DNA from: Atriophallophorus winterbourni
Lineage: Eukaryota; Platyhelminthes; Trematoda; Plagiorchiida; Microphallidae
NCBI GenBank assembly: GCA_013407085.1
Contig: JACCGJ010016169.1
Location: forward strand, 1-64,000
Length of the DNA stretch: 64,000 nucleotides
Reading direction: 5' to 3'
The notes beneath the pieces are model-generated. The model was not told the origin of the DNA, did no database searches, and saw only the letters and a list, made by a program, of their open reading frames with translations. The first letter of the stretch is position 1. Each line of letters starts with the position of its first letter. A program made the position numbers and the translations under genes. Positions 25,501-40,500 of the stretch are shown in pieces.

Positions 25501-28500
25501 TTGATTTATGGGAATTTGGAAATGTATTGCCCACCTGTTTCGTCCTTAAGTGTTAGCATGACGTAATAGATTTAAAGCGTGAAAGCAATTTCTACAAAGT
25601 TACGTAAGTGACTAATATTTTGACGCGATGACAATCTACGAACTCGAACCCGACAACATCCACAAAACTGTAGGTAACACGCTGTTCTAATTTTTACTAA
25701 CTTCCAAAACACTGAGTCCGTTTTTGTTATTTTTCAAATCCCAAATTTGGCAAAAATTAATTTTTCTTTGGAGATTTTTCTTCTGGTCTATGTTGTTCAA
25801 CGGAGAACACCGCTTTTGATTAAACGTTGCTGATCGTTGATGTATCGGGTATTCCAATGAACAAGGTAATGAATCGTTTTTCCAGAATCTGTATACATGA
25901 GTAGCGTTGCGGAATACAATATGGTCCGGAGGTGTATATGCAAATTCGTAGTTGAGATTGATCAACGGGCTAATATCTGAAGCGAATATATTTTAAATAA
26001 TTTGCTTCGGCTGTCTGTTCCGGCACTTTAATAAAGTAAACTATCAGAGATGTCAATGCTAAATAAATGAACATGAAAGCTTATTGGACAATCATTCCAT
26101 ACTCGATAGACAACGCCGGGTATTTACAGGAGATTCAGCCTTAAGTGAATACGATGTAGACTCAGGCAATTGTGAAGCTGAATGCTTCTTTCTCTCAACC
26201 TATATTTCTTAATCTTGAAAACGTAGAAAAGCTTAGATTCGAAATTGATTGGAATAGACTTGCGGCTAATCATGTCGCTAAATTCAATCGACTATAAAAA
26301 ATTTCGGCAGCCCTATGCTTCTGACGCAAAATCTGTGTCGCAATTATCTTTATCGACATGTCTAACTAGCATTCCCCTCATCCCTGCTGCTTGACTTTAC
26401 CTATTGGCAGCCTATAGTAAGCCTATGGCGTGTGGTCGATTCGCTTAACGTTGCGTTTATCACCTCAATCTAATCCAAGGGAACATGGTAAACACCGTTT
26501 GAGAGTGTGAAACAGTTGTTGACTTGACTAGCACGCCGTTGATTTACGTTAATCTGATCCCACTGAACTCGGTCAACGTCGCAGTCTTATATTGTGGAGG
26601 TGTGAAGTGCATTCGTGATGAGCGCCAATCACGAGCTTTCGAATGATATACAGAACTCCACCCTCCGACACAACACAAGAGCAAGAGGCTCCGAAATGAT
26701 CGACGACGACAATTGCCAACTCGTAATAGTTCGGGTTTCGGGATGATTGCATTCGAACGGTTAGAGCAACAACATCTTCGGAGATATGAGAAGATGGACA
26801 ACGATATTAAATTCTTCAACGTCGATCAAATGAGCGCTGCATGGCAAGAATGGGTTGACCTCAGGAATGAATCGAGACAACCGATCTGCGTGTGGGTAAC
26901 GCGTGGGGGGAGGGTAACGTGGTTAATGTTGAGCCGAAATGTGACAATTGGCCCGATGTACGCCAGCTGCCACTCGTTGACCTGAAATGACCTGACGCCA
27001 TCATTCCCGGCTTCTCTCGACCCCCCCAACAGCTACAATATGTCACTGTCTTAGCGCGACTCTTTGCTGTGCAGACGTGACAAAGTGTAAACCAAGGATG
27101 ACATTGCACATTGCTTATAACTTCAATTTCTCGACCAATTTAAACTAACATTCGCACGTGGATTTCACAATTTGAATGATATGAGTAGACGGCTCTTTAG
27201 ATTTCATGACTTAATTTAGAGTTTCGACATTCGTGCAACCACATTCAAAATAGATGCATATAAGCAGAATTGTCGTAATTATGGTTTTATTTGAAGTACG
27301 TGTTACGTTCTTTCTGATTATGCAATCCTATAAGAGTGTAGAAATTAATCGATAAAAGGAACTAAAAGTTTCCACTGGTTTCACGTCAAATAACTTACGA
27401 TTATGTCGGTAATAATTCAAGTAAGCTTGATCGCTGGAAATGATTACATTTCATGTCCCACGTTTTTAGGCAGTCAAGGCCAAAATCTGTTCGAGAGTGA
27501 GTTGCAAATTTTTAAACTGTTTGACTCTGTTTTACTAACGATGAGAAACTCTACTCCGATATCGTTACAGGATGCTCGATGAACAAAATGAAATGAATTT
27601 TGTAAGGTGGGTATCAAGCGTGCTACATATGTTCATAATTTGATGATAATTGTTGGCATAACTTAAAATAATTTGCTGGGTAAACATGGTTTCCCAATTT
27701 TACATACATGGTTCTAATTAGGAATTGCGCTCGTACCTCATGATTAATGTATATTAAAAGTTGCGAATTCCAGGATTTAATTCTCTTTACGTTGTGGTGT
27801 GGTGTGTGATTATTCAAAAATTTCGGATTTGAGCACCGATTGGACGTCTAATAATTTAAATCTAGCCTAAATATTTTTATAATAGAAATACATGCAAATA
27901 TAGATCTTACTAAATAAAATGTTTTAAAGGAGAATTAATTCCAGTAAAAAACCAAGGCATCTACAAATTAGGATCAGGATCCGCATGCGCTTGGAACAGT
28001 GGAAGAATGGTAAACAAGTTGCGCTTGTATGCCATTGTTGCATAAGTTTCGTACGACCAAACTGTTCGAACACATGAGCCCCCCAATCATCTATACAGGG
28101 CTTAAACCCATGACCATAAACAAAATTTTTCATTTGCATGCATTTCCAACACACCCGAAGATTGGTTTTGTGCTGTTTGCACTCATCAGGTAGGGATAGT
28201 AGGATCAGGATCCATATACGTTGCCGTTCAGTAAAAAAATTTGTACGCAAGCTCGGTGTACCATCATCTTTTTCTTTAAAGTCAACTTGCGGTTACCCTA
28301 AACACGAGAGTTCAATCGGTACAAAATTACAGCTGCTCCGCCAATCTGCTAATCAATCTCCGTGTCCAGCAAGAGGTTAACCGCAATGGTTGAACCAAGA
28401 TATGCGGAATAATGTACTGGTTCAAGCTGTTAGTTTCCAACAGCGATGACTTGAGGCGATGCAATCCCTTGACCATGGACTTTCATCTTGCTCATGCTCA

Positions 28501-31500
28501 TTGTTAGCCTACAGGTTTTGCATGCCAACGAAAAACAGTTCATTAGCTACTGGAAGTTTGTTTGGGAGTGAGCAATAATGACTGCATCGTCGGTAAACAG
28601 CAAGTAACGGATTAGTCGATACCGTACCTTGGCTTGTTCTCTCAACCGGTTCAGGTTGAAAAGCTTTCCATCACTTTGCGTGGTTATTTAAATGCCTTCT
28701 GTTCTCGTCCTAAAGGCGTGCTTCATAAGCAGCCCAAATAGAATACTGGAAAGCGTGGGAGCAAGCACACACCCTTGTTTGACGCCTCGGCAAATTTCAA
28801 AGGCTTCTGAACTGAGCCCTTCATGCCAGAGTGGAAGGAAATAACTAATTTAAGCAGTCTGGGGGTTACCAAGCATTATCAAGGATTTTGGAAATACCCT
28901 CCCTGCTAGCGTAATCCAGTGCCTTCGCTTTTGCAAACTGCTCAGCTAGATTAGGTTCGCACCTGCGAGTGACGTCTATCCTGGGCTTAGCAGACAATTT
29001 GGCGTGGCGAAATGTAGTCTGGCGAAAGTTTCGTTTCGCACAAACCAGCTTATGGGCATTGACGCATTCTGCGCTTTGATGTGAACTGATGAGGTGTACG
29101 CTTCCTACATTTGAGCGCCTAACATAAATAAGATCAAGCTGATGTCAATGCTTTGAGTGACGATAATTCCAAGTGACAATATGATGCGGCTTTGTTTTAA
29201 AGAAAGTATCACTGACACGAAGACTGGACTGTGTGCACAATTCTAAAAGTCGTTGTCTATTTTTATTTGTTTTACCTACTCCGAACATTCAGAGACAGTT
29301 TTGTCAAGACTCGTAATCTGCACCAACTCTGGCATAGAAATCACCCGAAACCACTACACAATTTTAATGGCACGTTTTTGAGGACTGTTGTGAGGTTATG
29401 ATAAAAACGTCTTTTTTAGAAGTCGTCGAAGAGAGCTTCTGTGCATAAACGTTGACTAACTTATTGGTACCAGGAATGCACTTCTGATTTGGAGTCCAAA
29501 TCCGTTCGATTCCGCTGCTGTTTGTTTCGGCTCCTTTTAGTAGGCTGTTACGCCCGGCAAACTCAATTCCATGCAGTCGAGGCTCATCGTAGCACCTTCC
29601 TTTCCAAAAAATGTGTAATCTCTTTCTGTTAGCATAGCAGTGTCTGGTAATCGTGTTCGTTGCAGGACAACCACGTCCACCTTCAACCTTTTAGCTCATG
29701 GTTAACCACATCTGTTTTTCTTACGCATCGACCGGACGTTCCAGGTTCCAGGTTTTATAGCCGATCTTTTTCTTTAGTAATTCGTTTCGCTGGTGCGAAA
29801 AAACAGACTGCATGTCGGTTGATTCCTAATCCCCATGCACCAAATGAGGTTAGCAGTCCGTGGCGATACGGCAACTTATTGACTCGGGGCTGCCCAGCTT
29901 CAGGCGGTGGTAGCAGTCCAACAAGACCTGAAAATCTATCCCAGGCTCTGAGATCTAAGCGAGTCGAGCTATTGCTTTTAACCGGTATCTGCTGCTTCCC
30001 GTCTTATTATCCGTAGAAGCGAAATGGAGTGCCCTCTCCATTGGCGCGTTGAGATGTACGCCAGGGCAGTTCAATATGGAGAACTATCTGTTGCCCAAGG
30101 CTGCCACCATTGGAACCAATTGAACAGCTAGGCTGACACGTTCGGACAAAAATATCGTCGAATGAGTTAGCAGGACGAAGTTGAATACAACTTCGGACTA
30201 CCTAGCGGGACTCCGGCTCCGGAGAAAAGCAATAAGCTTAACAAAATCCGGTACACTACATTGTTCGTCATATATTCCGCTAGCTGTGAAGCGTAAAGTA
30301 CAAGCGATTCCGAGCGCATTCTTTCGCCAAGCAAGTCATTTCAAGTGAAACGAATTCCAACTCAGAAAAAAGCATTAAATCCAAATTTGACACTGGATTC
30401 GTGTTGCCACACTGATAATGTTGAAATTCATGCAGTTTTCCGGCTGGGAATAGGAGTGCGCAGCAGGATCTTCATCTTGAGTCAGGCGCTCGAAATTTGA
30501 CCTTCAACGTTTTGGTAAAAATGCAATTAGCTTGATGCCATAAAACAAATTATGTCGAAAATCATTGAAGCGTGTACATGATATCTAGTGATTGACAATT
30601 TCGTTTCAGTTTGGTATTTATGACTTTTGGGTAAAAAGTTCAAAGGTTTTATCATTTCACAATAGTACAATCACGTACAGTTTCACAGCTAGTTGTGAAC
30701 ATTCTATTTCATTTACACTTGGTCTCTTGTTTTTTTAGATTTGTGTAATGTGTTAACATCTTGGCCAACGTAGAGTTTTATTTCATGCATAATTTTAAAT
30801 TATGGGATAAATCACCAAAACAAAATTCCTCCCTCATTTTATCAATGTACATGGTGTACATGGTTCGTAAGAGCTTTGAAAAGTCTTAGACTATGTGTTA
30901 GGCATAAACAATCGGCTTGCTCCTGTTGGCTTGTTTCCCTTTTTAAACAGTTTAAATCTATAATCAAGATTTAATGAGAATTCCTTTATTTATTTTGTAG
31001 GGATATTGGCAATGAGGATTACACCGAGTGAGTACTGTGCTCGATATTCGATGATCTTCCTGTAAAGTTTTACCATATCGATCGATAAAATATAACAAAT
31101 TTGTTGATGAAATATAAAGTGTGTTACCTAGAAAAATGCTGCCAAATGTGTTTGGCATCCTCGGTCAAGTATCCTTTGCTCAAATTAATCTTCGAATGCT
31201 TATGCACGAAATAATCACTTAATTAAACCATTATTCAAGTCTGAAGAACTGACTCCAAAACGTATGATTTACATTGCGTTGGCTATTTCCCATGCTCGAT
31301 TGGATATCCGTCGTATTTTTATTTATTAGAATCTGTTTCACTCGAGCCATCTTCCCGGAAGAAATCATACGATTAGAAACTAGTACATTTTTCACGCTAA
31401 AGATCGAGGAACATATATGAAACTATACATTATACTGTAAGGGCGCCCATTTACCCCAAAACGACTCGTTAGTGAACTACATTGCTTGCTCAACTGCACC

Positions 31501-34500
31501 CCATATTGATTATTCTAATTAACATTTCCTCACTTCTGGTTCTTATTGGTCGACAAGAGCTGGCATGCAGATGTTCCATTCAAAATTCAGTTTTTCCACA
31601 ACCTTATAGCAGCAATCGCATGCAATCACACCCTGTGAACGACAAAATCTCTAATGTAGTGGAACATGTTCGTGACCGATTGGGGAGTCATAATCATGAA
31701 AAAAGAATGTTTATACTGAATCGGTGATAGCAGTTTATTTTTAACGTTTCGCTTCTGACTCAGGAGCTTCGACAGACCAAAAGTGTCAGTACGAACAGAG
31801 ATCAAGCTTAAATTTCATTCACCTGACCAATCCTAAGCTGGTTAAGAAATGCACAGTCCATGGTGGGTTCTGCGCTCGTTAAGATAAACAGGCGCAATTA
31901 TTATTAACTGACGCACCACCACCGCTACGTGCCGTATAATTCCTCAATTGTTTTGGTCTTGGCAGGTGTGAATGACATCTGCTGACCGATTAGCTCGGTG
32001 CGCGCACTAGGGGTCACGCACGTTAATGTTTATCCGCTGCAGAACCGAATGCTAGATTGTGGAGATATTAGCCCCATCCACCTTATTAACTGCAATCTTA
32101 TTTGTATTCTCAACTGCCTTAGCGTTAAGTCGTTCCATGTATGGCTTAATCACTTCTACGTTATCAAGATCAACGCAGTGTCCAGCACGCGTTCAGCTAA
32201 TACTGAATCTCTGATCAGTGATTGATATTCACCGGAATTGCGTGGCTGCTAACCGATTCGATTTTTGTGTTCACTTGTACTGAGTTCTCTGGATGTTTGG
32301 CCGACATATACTGCCGAGTAACACTTGTAGTTGATTTTATATACGCAGTTCTTCGCGCAGCCTGGAGGTGTGTAATCCTTGAGATGCGTTGATAAGGATT
32401 GGAGCGTTTTACACCTTTTATAAGTTACTCGTTTACCTGCGTTATTCAAGATATGAATTATACACTCTTACGATTGCTTGACGTAAGGTATAGAAACTGT
32501 TGCACGCCAAACTTTCCGTTTTGGCGCTGAGTATTTTACCCGTTTCAGTTGACTTAATTAGGATCTTAAGATAACCATGATCAGCAATCCGACGAATAAT
32601 TTCTTGATGGGCTTCCTATCGGTGGCATCGCAGAACAAGTGTTCAATTTTGTAGAACAGCGATTTTGCAACTGAATTAAATACTTTATGGGGGTGCGCTG
32701 ATGAGTACCGCAAGACAGCATCTGTGTCCCTTGGATTACGATAGACCGTAGTGCTTATTTTACTATTCTGCTTTCGCGCGAGACAGTCCAAGAATGGAAG
32801 TGTCCCTTATATCGACTCAATCTCCTTTGTAACTTGGATTTTGGGATCCAAGTTGTTAAGGTAACTATGAAATGCTTCCAATCTGTCACGTTTCATCATG
32901 TCGAATGTATCATCGACATAACGCTACCATATCTTTGGCCGAAGATCTTCATTTTTAGAGTTAACTCTTCAAAATGCTCCATATACATATTCGTGAACAC
33001 TGAGGAAATAGATGAACCCGACGCTAAACCTTCTGCTTGTATAACTGTTCATTAAACAAGAAGTGGTTCATATTTAGACAAATCGCTATACCCTTGACGA
33101 TTTGCTGTACACTGAAGTTTGTACGATCTGTCAAGGTTGTGTCTGAATTATGCGCATTTTGCTAATTCTAGAGCGCTCGTTGTGTCATGACAAACAAAGG
33201 ATACCAGCAACATTGTTCATTACGTATCATAACTCAGAATGCAACTTATCAGCTTCTGGTTCGTCATATTGAGGATCGAGATATAATTTGTGTACCGTAT
33301 ACGCTCAATTATGAAGCGCAAGCCTTTATGAAATGTAACTGGATTTTGTTTGTGTTTTATAAGCGCAACCGACGGCGTGATAAATGCGATGGAATCGATG
33401 AACGTAATCAAACTGGGTCCTAATTAGTTTTTAAAAGACAAAATCTGCAACGGTAAAATTCTATAAAAGCAAGCTAAAATATTGACAGAAATATATCCGA
33501 CGACAAGCCCAGTTAGATTTACAATCGAGTATAGTGTAAAAAAGCGACATGTTTCAAATCCATAGTTTAACAAACAAATTATTTAATAGGGTCAATTGAG
33601 GTTATTCGTATACAAGCATTTTCTTTTGACACACGATATTTTATTATAACATTTTTCCTTGGAATCATGCAAGAATGCACAAAATTATTCGAGAATATAA
33701 GATAAGCTATTTTTCTGATTCGCAGTATTTAATTTATATCAAATTATTAAAGGCCTAAATTGTGCTTTACCGCTAGAAAAATTATTATCCCGGTCGAGTG
33801 AGTTCAAGTGGTTTGACGTTTGGCGCAGTTGATTTTTTATCGCCAAATCTTACTTGCTTCACCCCATTTTGCTGTTTGTTACACAGGTATTTTACTATTG
33901 AAAGTGACAGAACTGACTCAAGGTAAGCGGATTACAATTTCAGGTTTTATTATTCCGTTTATTCCGAGGAAGATCAAGCTTTATGTTTATGCGTATCTAT
34001 ATATACCCGATTGAATAGATGTGATGCTGCATTCTATCATTGCATGTTTAACACCACATATGTGTTTTGTAATAATTCCCATTACACACAACACGATCTA
34101 TTTTAATGTTCAGTTTTATGGTGCAGGTTAACCACCGCAGGTAATGTTTGTTTGAAGTAGTCAAGAAATCTTAGAATTGGTTGCATTTCAAATTCACTAA
34201 TCATATAGAATGGTACAGCAACTTATACAAGCAATTTGCTATGAGAACCTTAGCTTAGTTTACTTTTGCTTTTGTGCGACCATCTCATCATAGAGGATGA
34301 GTCGGCTTCGTTGACATCACGGATTGCAGTCACCCACGCTCGGCGGTTAGAAGCGAGATCCGCGCAGATTTTAAGCCAGGTCCGGTCCCACGTGCGCCAT
34401 CCGTAAACCGATCGTAGACCAAGCAGCTTCACGTCTGATCTCATGGTGGCGAGCCAAGTCTTCACTTGTCCTCCGCTAGGACAACGCCATTGAACAAGAT

Positions 34501-37500
34501 TGTCTTATGGATTTTACAACATTTCATTAGTATTTAACACAATCGGCATCACAGTGTGTATCAGAGTCTACTGAGATCGTTTGCGTTTAGGCCATACTAA
34601 ATTAATTACTGTAGTAGATATGATTTATAGCAATGCTCATTGCAACTTTATAAACGCTTGCATAGATCACAGTTAGCAAAATATACCAAAGACATATAAG
34701 TAAATCTGAGAATATGGTCAACATGTTCCTAGACAATCGAACGTGTGTTTAAAAGCACATAGTTAAAACGGCATCTTTAAGAAATCAAACCGGATTTTTC
34801 CCAGCAGATTCGCTTTTTATTTTTGTTTGATTCATTAAGTTGTAATAGCTTTGCCGAAAGTTATTTGATTTGATTTATTTATTATTTCTCAAAAATTTGT
34901 GTTTCACCTTCGATTGACGTTTCAGCTCATTTCTCGAGGATGGTTTGGGGAAATATGGCAAAAGGTAGTTTTAAATGTCTCGATTCGTTTTTCCAATGAC
35001 CAGTTTTGATGCGCGTTTTCTTGAATAACGTAACTTTCATAACCCAAGATTTCATAATTGCTTAGTAATAACATGGAAAAGAGTTCACTTTCAATCTGGT
35101 GGCTTGATAGTTGTTTCATTTTTATACTATTTTTATGTCAAGTTCAGTCCTTACCCCGGCTAGCAAATTAGTTTATGCGGAATAGTACTAGTGTTTTACT
35201 TAGTTAAACTACTGGTAATCCACAACAACTAATCCAAACTATTTAAGAGTTTTAAATTACCAAAGCTAATTAAACTATTTTCGAACCAATCATGATTTTT
35301 GAATTCATTCATATTTTCAATGTTTTCTTGCTTACTAGAGAGCAACTCTGTCAACCTATGTAAGTTTTTTGTTAGTGTTCCACTAAGTTCCATTATTGTT
35401 CTCCTCAGAATACTGAGCCAGTTACGCCGGCCAAGTTTTGTTCGTAAGTTGTAAGTTTACCTGTTGTTTATCACAGCAATAACTAATCAGAAAAACAGGA
35501 CAGCAAGATGTGGCTACTGGTAAGTGATTCTCACTTTCGATTGATTTCGTTTTTGAGTTCGATTTGCTTATTAAATTTCGGATTATAAAGAGAATGTTAA
35601 TCATTGGAAGATCGAACGTCGGCTAAATAATTTTGCCTCTAAACGCTCTTGAGTAACCTTTGCTGCATTTTTCGGTTACGTTTGTTCATGCGATTTTAGG
35701 ATGAATTCAAATATAACTTATTGGAGGAAATTTGTGTGCATTCGGTTAGAGCGGTGTTTATGAAACAGAAGCTTCGTCAGATCAAGGGTATTAATGAGAA
35801 CAGTGAACGTCATTAAGTACCACTGCAACCAACACCCTTAATTCGCGGGCCTTCGAAACGGCCGTGTATAAAATTAATTTCTTCACGCGTTTTCATCCGA
35901 TTTTTCGTTACATTTTAACGCTATCTATGAACCAAATACATCATGTTTTTGTATCATCTGAGGTCAATTTTGAACGTTCACTTTTGAACAAATTACGAGA
36001 TACCGTGAATTGCAGTGAGACTTTTGTTCTACAAAGTTTGGTTACGGCATTTGCTATTAAAGTGGATCATATTTAGAAATTATCAATCAAGATGGACAAG
36101 AGACATCGTTCAGTTGATAAATTGTACGTCAATTTTTTGATTTTGTGGTGACATTATTGTAATTGCTGAAAATTCGTGTATACGAATAAAGCCAATTTCT
36201 TTTTCTCCTTTTCCTTCGTCTCACCAAGTAGCCTATTGATATCCTAGGGGTGTCGAGTCGTGTAGACAAAGATAAGATCCATCAGCCTATTTACCCAGCA
36301 CAGCTTGAAATCGGTCAAGGTCAATTGACACTGGTTCACACGTAAACGTCAAAAGGGGTGACATTTGTGCATAAAGCTAACTAGATACATACAATAACAT
36401 ATGTGCATTATTTTACCTCAATTAATATTTGCCCGTCGCTGTGCTGAGTACCATATGGTGAAGATTTCAGCCCTGTCTATCTTGTTATCCGCATGTGTGC
36501 TAGGCTTAGTGATTTCAACTACCTCCGTGTGCAAACGTTCCACGTGAGGCTTAAATGCTACGCCGCAGTGCGGCTACATCGTCAATATCCAGCTAATGTG
36601 GAGTAATTGATCAATGCCCGATACGCAATCTCATCCTGTCGACGTTTTTAATGCACTTCATGCGCTCTTCAATCCCCGTGTGAAGTTCCCTGCCAGTCAG
36701 TCTGATGTACACACCGGTTTTCGTCGAGGTCGGGGCTGCTTCGACCAGCTGTTCACATTGCGTCGGATTCTGGAACATCGTTACCGCTATCAACAGGCAA
36801 CAACCGCTTGTTTCATTGACTTCGAAGCCGCCTTCGAATCCGTCGACCGAGATTCGCTGTGGAGTGTGATGCCGGCTGATTGTATGCCGGAGAAACTTGT
36901 GCGCATGATGCAAGCGTACTATTCATTCACGCAGAGCCGCGTACGCGCATATAAAATGGTGTCCTCGACGTTCCCCATTAAGACTGGTGTACGGCAAGGG
37001 TGCCCTTTGTCCCCTGTGCTATTCAACTTCGCGATCAATTGGACAATGAAGCAGGCGCTTTCAGATTACGCCGGTGTGATACTGAGTCCGAGCGTTTCGA
37101 TTGCCGATTTGGAGTATGCCGACGACATCGTAATCTTGGGGGATGATCCTGAAACGCTTCAGACGACCCTGGAACGCCTCAGCTCATTTGCTTCTATGCT
37201 GGGGCTACGAATCAACACGCGCAAAACTAAGTATTTTACCACCGCCACTGGACCTCATCTGCCTCTCAAGATTGGTGGCGAGAACTTGGAGATGGTGAAC
37301 ACTTTTCGTTACCTTGGTTCGTGCGTGCTACCGTCAGGCCAAGCCAGGGATGAGATACCGACCCGTGTACAAGCTGCGCGCACGGCGTTTTCGCGACTAC
37401 GTTGGGTTCTATTTAGCCGTAGAGAAATCAGCCGACGTACAAAGCTGCGCGTCTACAGAGCGGCGATTCGCCCAGTTCTCTCTTATGGATGCGAGATGTG

Positions 37501-40500
37501 GCATATGCGGGTGGAGGATATGCGGAAACTAGAGGTTTTCGACCACTGGTGTCTCCGACGCATCCTCAATGTTCGATGGGATGAGCGGGTAACAAATGAC
37601 AAGGTTCGCCGCCGTTGTTTTGATATCCCTCGCCTGAGTTCGATATTGCGGCAACACCGAGTGAGATGGTTTGGCCACATCCTGAGACGCTCGGACGCTG
37701 AACTAACCAGGATGACACTATCGCCGACACCCTGCGCAGAATAGCGTTGTCGTAGCGGAGGACAAGTAAAGATTTGGCTCGCCACCGTGAGATCGGACGT
37801 GGAGCTGCTTGGTATACGATCGGTTTACGGATGGCGCACGTGGGACCGGACCTGGCTTACAATCTGCGCGGATCTCGCTTCTAACCGCCGAGCGTGGGCG
37901 GCTGCAATCCGTGATGTCAGTAGGAGATAGTCGCACTAAAGTAAAGTAAAGTAAAGTACACACCGGAACAATCTTTACACTTGATTTTATAATTACAATT
38001 TGTAAAACTGTCTCAAAGTAACTTATCCTTAAGGTGCACCAAAGCCGAACGAATAGTTCTAATCAACCATTGAGTATAAGGTTTATATTAGGTATTACGG
38101 TCAGATACGGATCATTTCCTTAAAATCTGAGCGATCATGCTGCTTTTTCTAAATAATAGAATTATTCGTGTTCACGATTTAAGGTTACTACGTTGAGCAA
38201 CAATTTAGTAGAAGTAAAATTATACTTCTAAAATAAATTGGAACGCGCCTGGTTTGAAAAATTATTAGCATCTCAGTTTAGGCTGGCGAATGTAATGTCA
38301 GGCTTTTAAACATCTCACCATTGCAAATATAAGAATAGGCCCTTCACACCATCAAACTTATCAATGCTAAAGTTTACAAACAGTTTGGTGGATAAATGCT
38401 AATTTTAATTTCGATTTACCTGAATTGACACAAATATAATTCAAGCAAACTTCTTTGGTCATTTAGTAGTGCCCTTAACACCCCGGGAACTGAAGTATAG
38501 AAGAGCGAGCAAATCCGCTTCACAACTGTATGCGGTGAGCGAAGGCCTGGAAGCGCCAATGAAAAAGGTAGGTTCATGGCAATAATCGGCTAAAATACCG
38601 ATCTGATTATTATGTTATGACTGCATATTATTAAAATAACACTCTGTCGTCACGTTTGAATTTAGCAAATCTTGTTCTATTCGCGAGAAATTTAACGTAT
38701 TCTCCCTGTCGGATGATTGCAGACATTAGGCAAGTGGTGTCGAAAATGTAAGAGTACGGACGTTTTCGCAAATCGGTGATACAATCGGTTAGCAGCAACC
38801 ACGACAAAAGCTGTGTGAGCTACTAATACGATTGCTTGGCTAACCGAAGTTAACTCGATAGTTTTATGCACGTAGTGTGCCGAAAATTCAATCCAACGAA
38901 TTTTTGTGAAACAATTTACAATTATTTCACCGTAGTTTTATTCAAAATATAGCGCGCCATTTGCATTTATATACACACTACTTCCATTTATTTGATGAAG
39001 TTTTAAAGTTTCGAAAAGAAAATACGGAATCGTCTATAATTCGTGAAGGTATAAGACCAAATCTGCCCTGTACTAAATTGATCTGACTGATAAAACATGA
39101 TGTTCAATGGGATTTAATATTTTGTGTGTCATTAATGTGATTCCTCAGCCAACGATGTTTTGACTGCTTCAATGCAGTACTTTGTCACTCTTTCAGCTGA
39201 TGAGAAAAATGTTGCTCAAAGTGGGCGATGATATCGAGGATGAACAGCAACGAGATTTGATACTTCAATACTTTTCGGCTATGGTGATACGTGAGTATAC
39301 GTGAGACACTTTAATAAATGGTTCTTAATTTTGTATTGGTCCAATATAAATTACATATAATTTTTCACCTGAAGCAGACACCAAAACAGTAACCTGTTTG
39401 CTGCAATAATCGTAAAATTTCACTTATCGTTAACAAATTTGTGGAGAAAATTAAATAGTAAATCAAGTATTGATCAGAACCGCCCTTCATTCGACTCGAT
39501 GCGCAGCAATGTTCATTTGTGCAAAAAATGTAAAATATAAAGAAATGCTTATTAGAACATGAGATTTAATTCGAATCTGTATCACGGGTTTTGCTATAAC
39601 CGTTTGTTGAATGATTCTTTCTAAAGAATAACTCGTTTGATTCCGTTCTCACCAGCATTCTTTTCTCCAGACTGCCAAAGTTTAGGAAACGTTTTTAGTG
39701 ATTCAAAAACATTTGAGTTAACGCAGGAAATCTATTGTAACGTACGCACTATCACAAAAGGGTTGTTTCATTTTAACTTTATTTGAATGCATACACACAC
39801 AACGACCGTTTACGTGCTGTTTGCGCTCATCAGATAAGGATGAAAATGCGTGCAAAAAGCTCTTTCGCTCCTTATACATATTGTTCTTAAGACGAGTAAA
39901 TCACTGTGGTTCCAGGACTACATATCCATTTTGTTTTAAAACATGCGACATCAATACATCAAAAGTTTTAGAATCGTATCAGTGTAAGAATGAATATGCA
40001 TACATCCATTTAGAATTGTAATTTTCATAGAGTAACGTAACTAAGTATGGTTCGGGTGCAATCAGTTATGACAATTCCAATCGCTTCGCCCCTGGCGCAC
40101 GATCTGTTCAGGTCATGAATATGGAAAAAACAGATAGTTATATTAAATATCGATTTTTAACAATCGCGTCGTGATTGATTATCGGCTAAACTACGGTGTG
40201 CGATAAATTCAATATATTGCGGATGGAAGGAATAAGGAAAAATGGGTTGGCCAAACTTCCTATTCAGAGAAGTCATATGAAATTTCTGGAACTTGATCCT
40301 ACGATTTCGGGAGAACTTGATTGTCGCCGCTCATATTGGAGGCATAGGGATTAGTTTCATCGAAAACTTAGGAAGAGGAGATTCTCCTATCATCTTTAAA
40401 CTGCAGAACGACCTAGTATACCGTATTGCAGTGAACGTTGTTGAACTGAAAAAATTTGCATAAAGTACCGGGTCTTCTCCAAGGGAAGCTCCTGCAAAGG

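Noticed and set aside
36611..36913. Antisense 100-codon frame over the RTE-like RT
   Set aside because: It is a shadow of the RT coding frame, which carries the conserved motifs.
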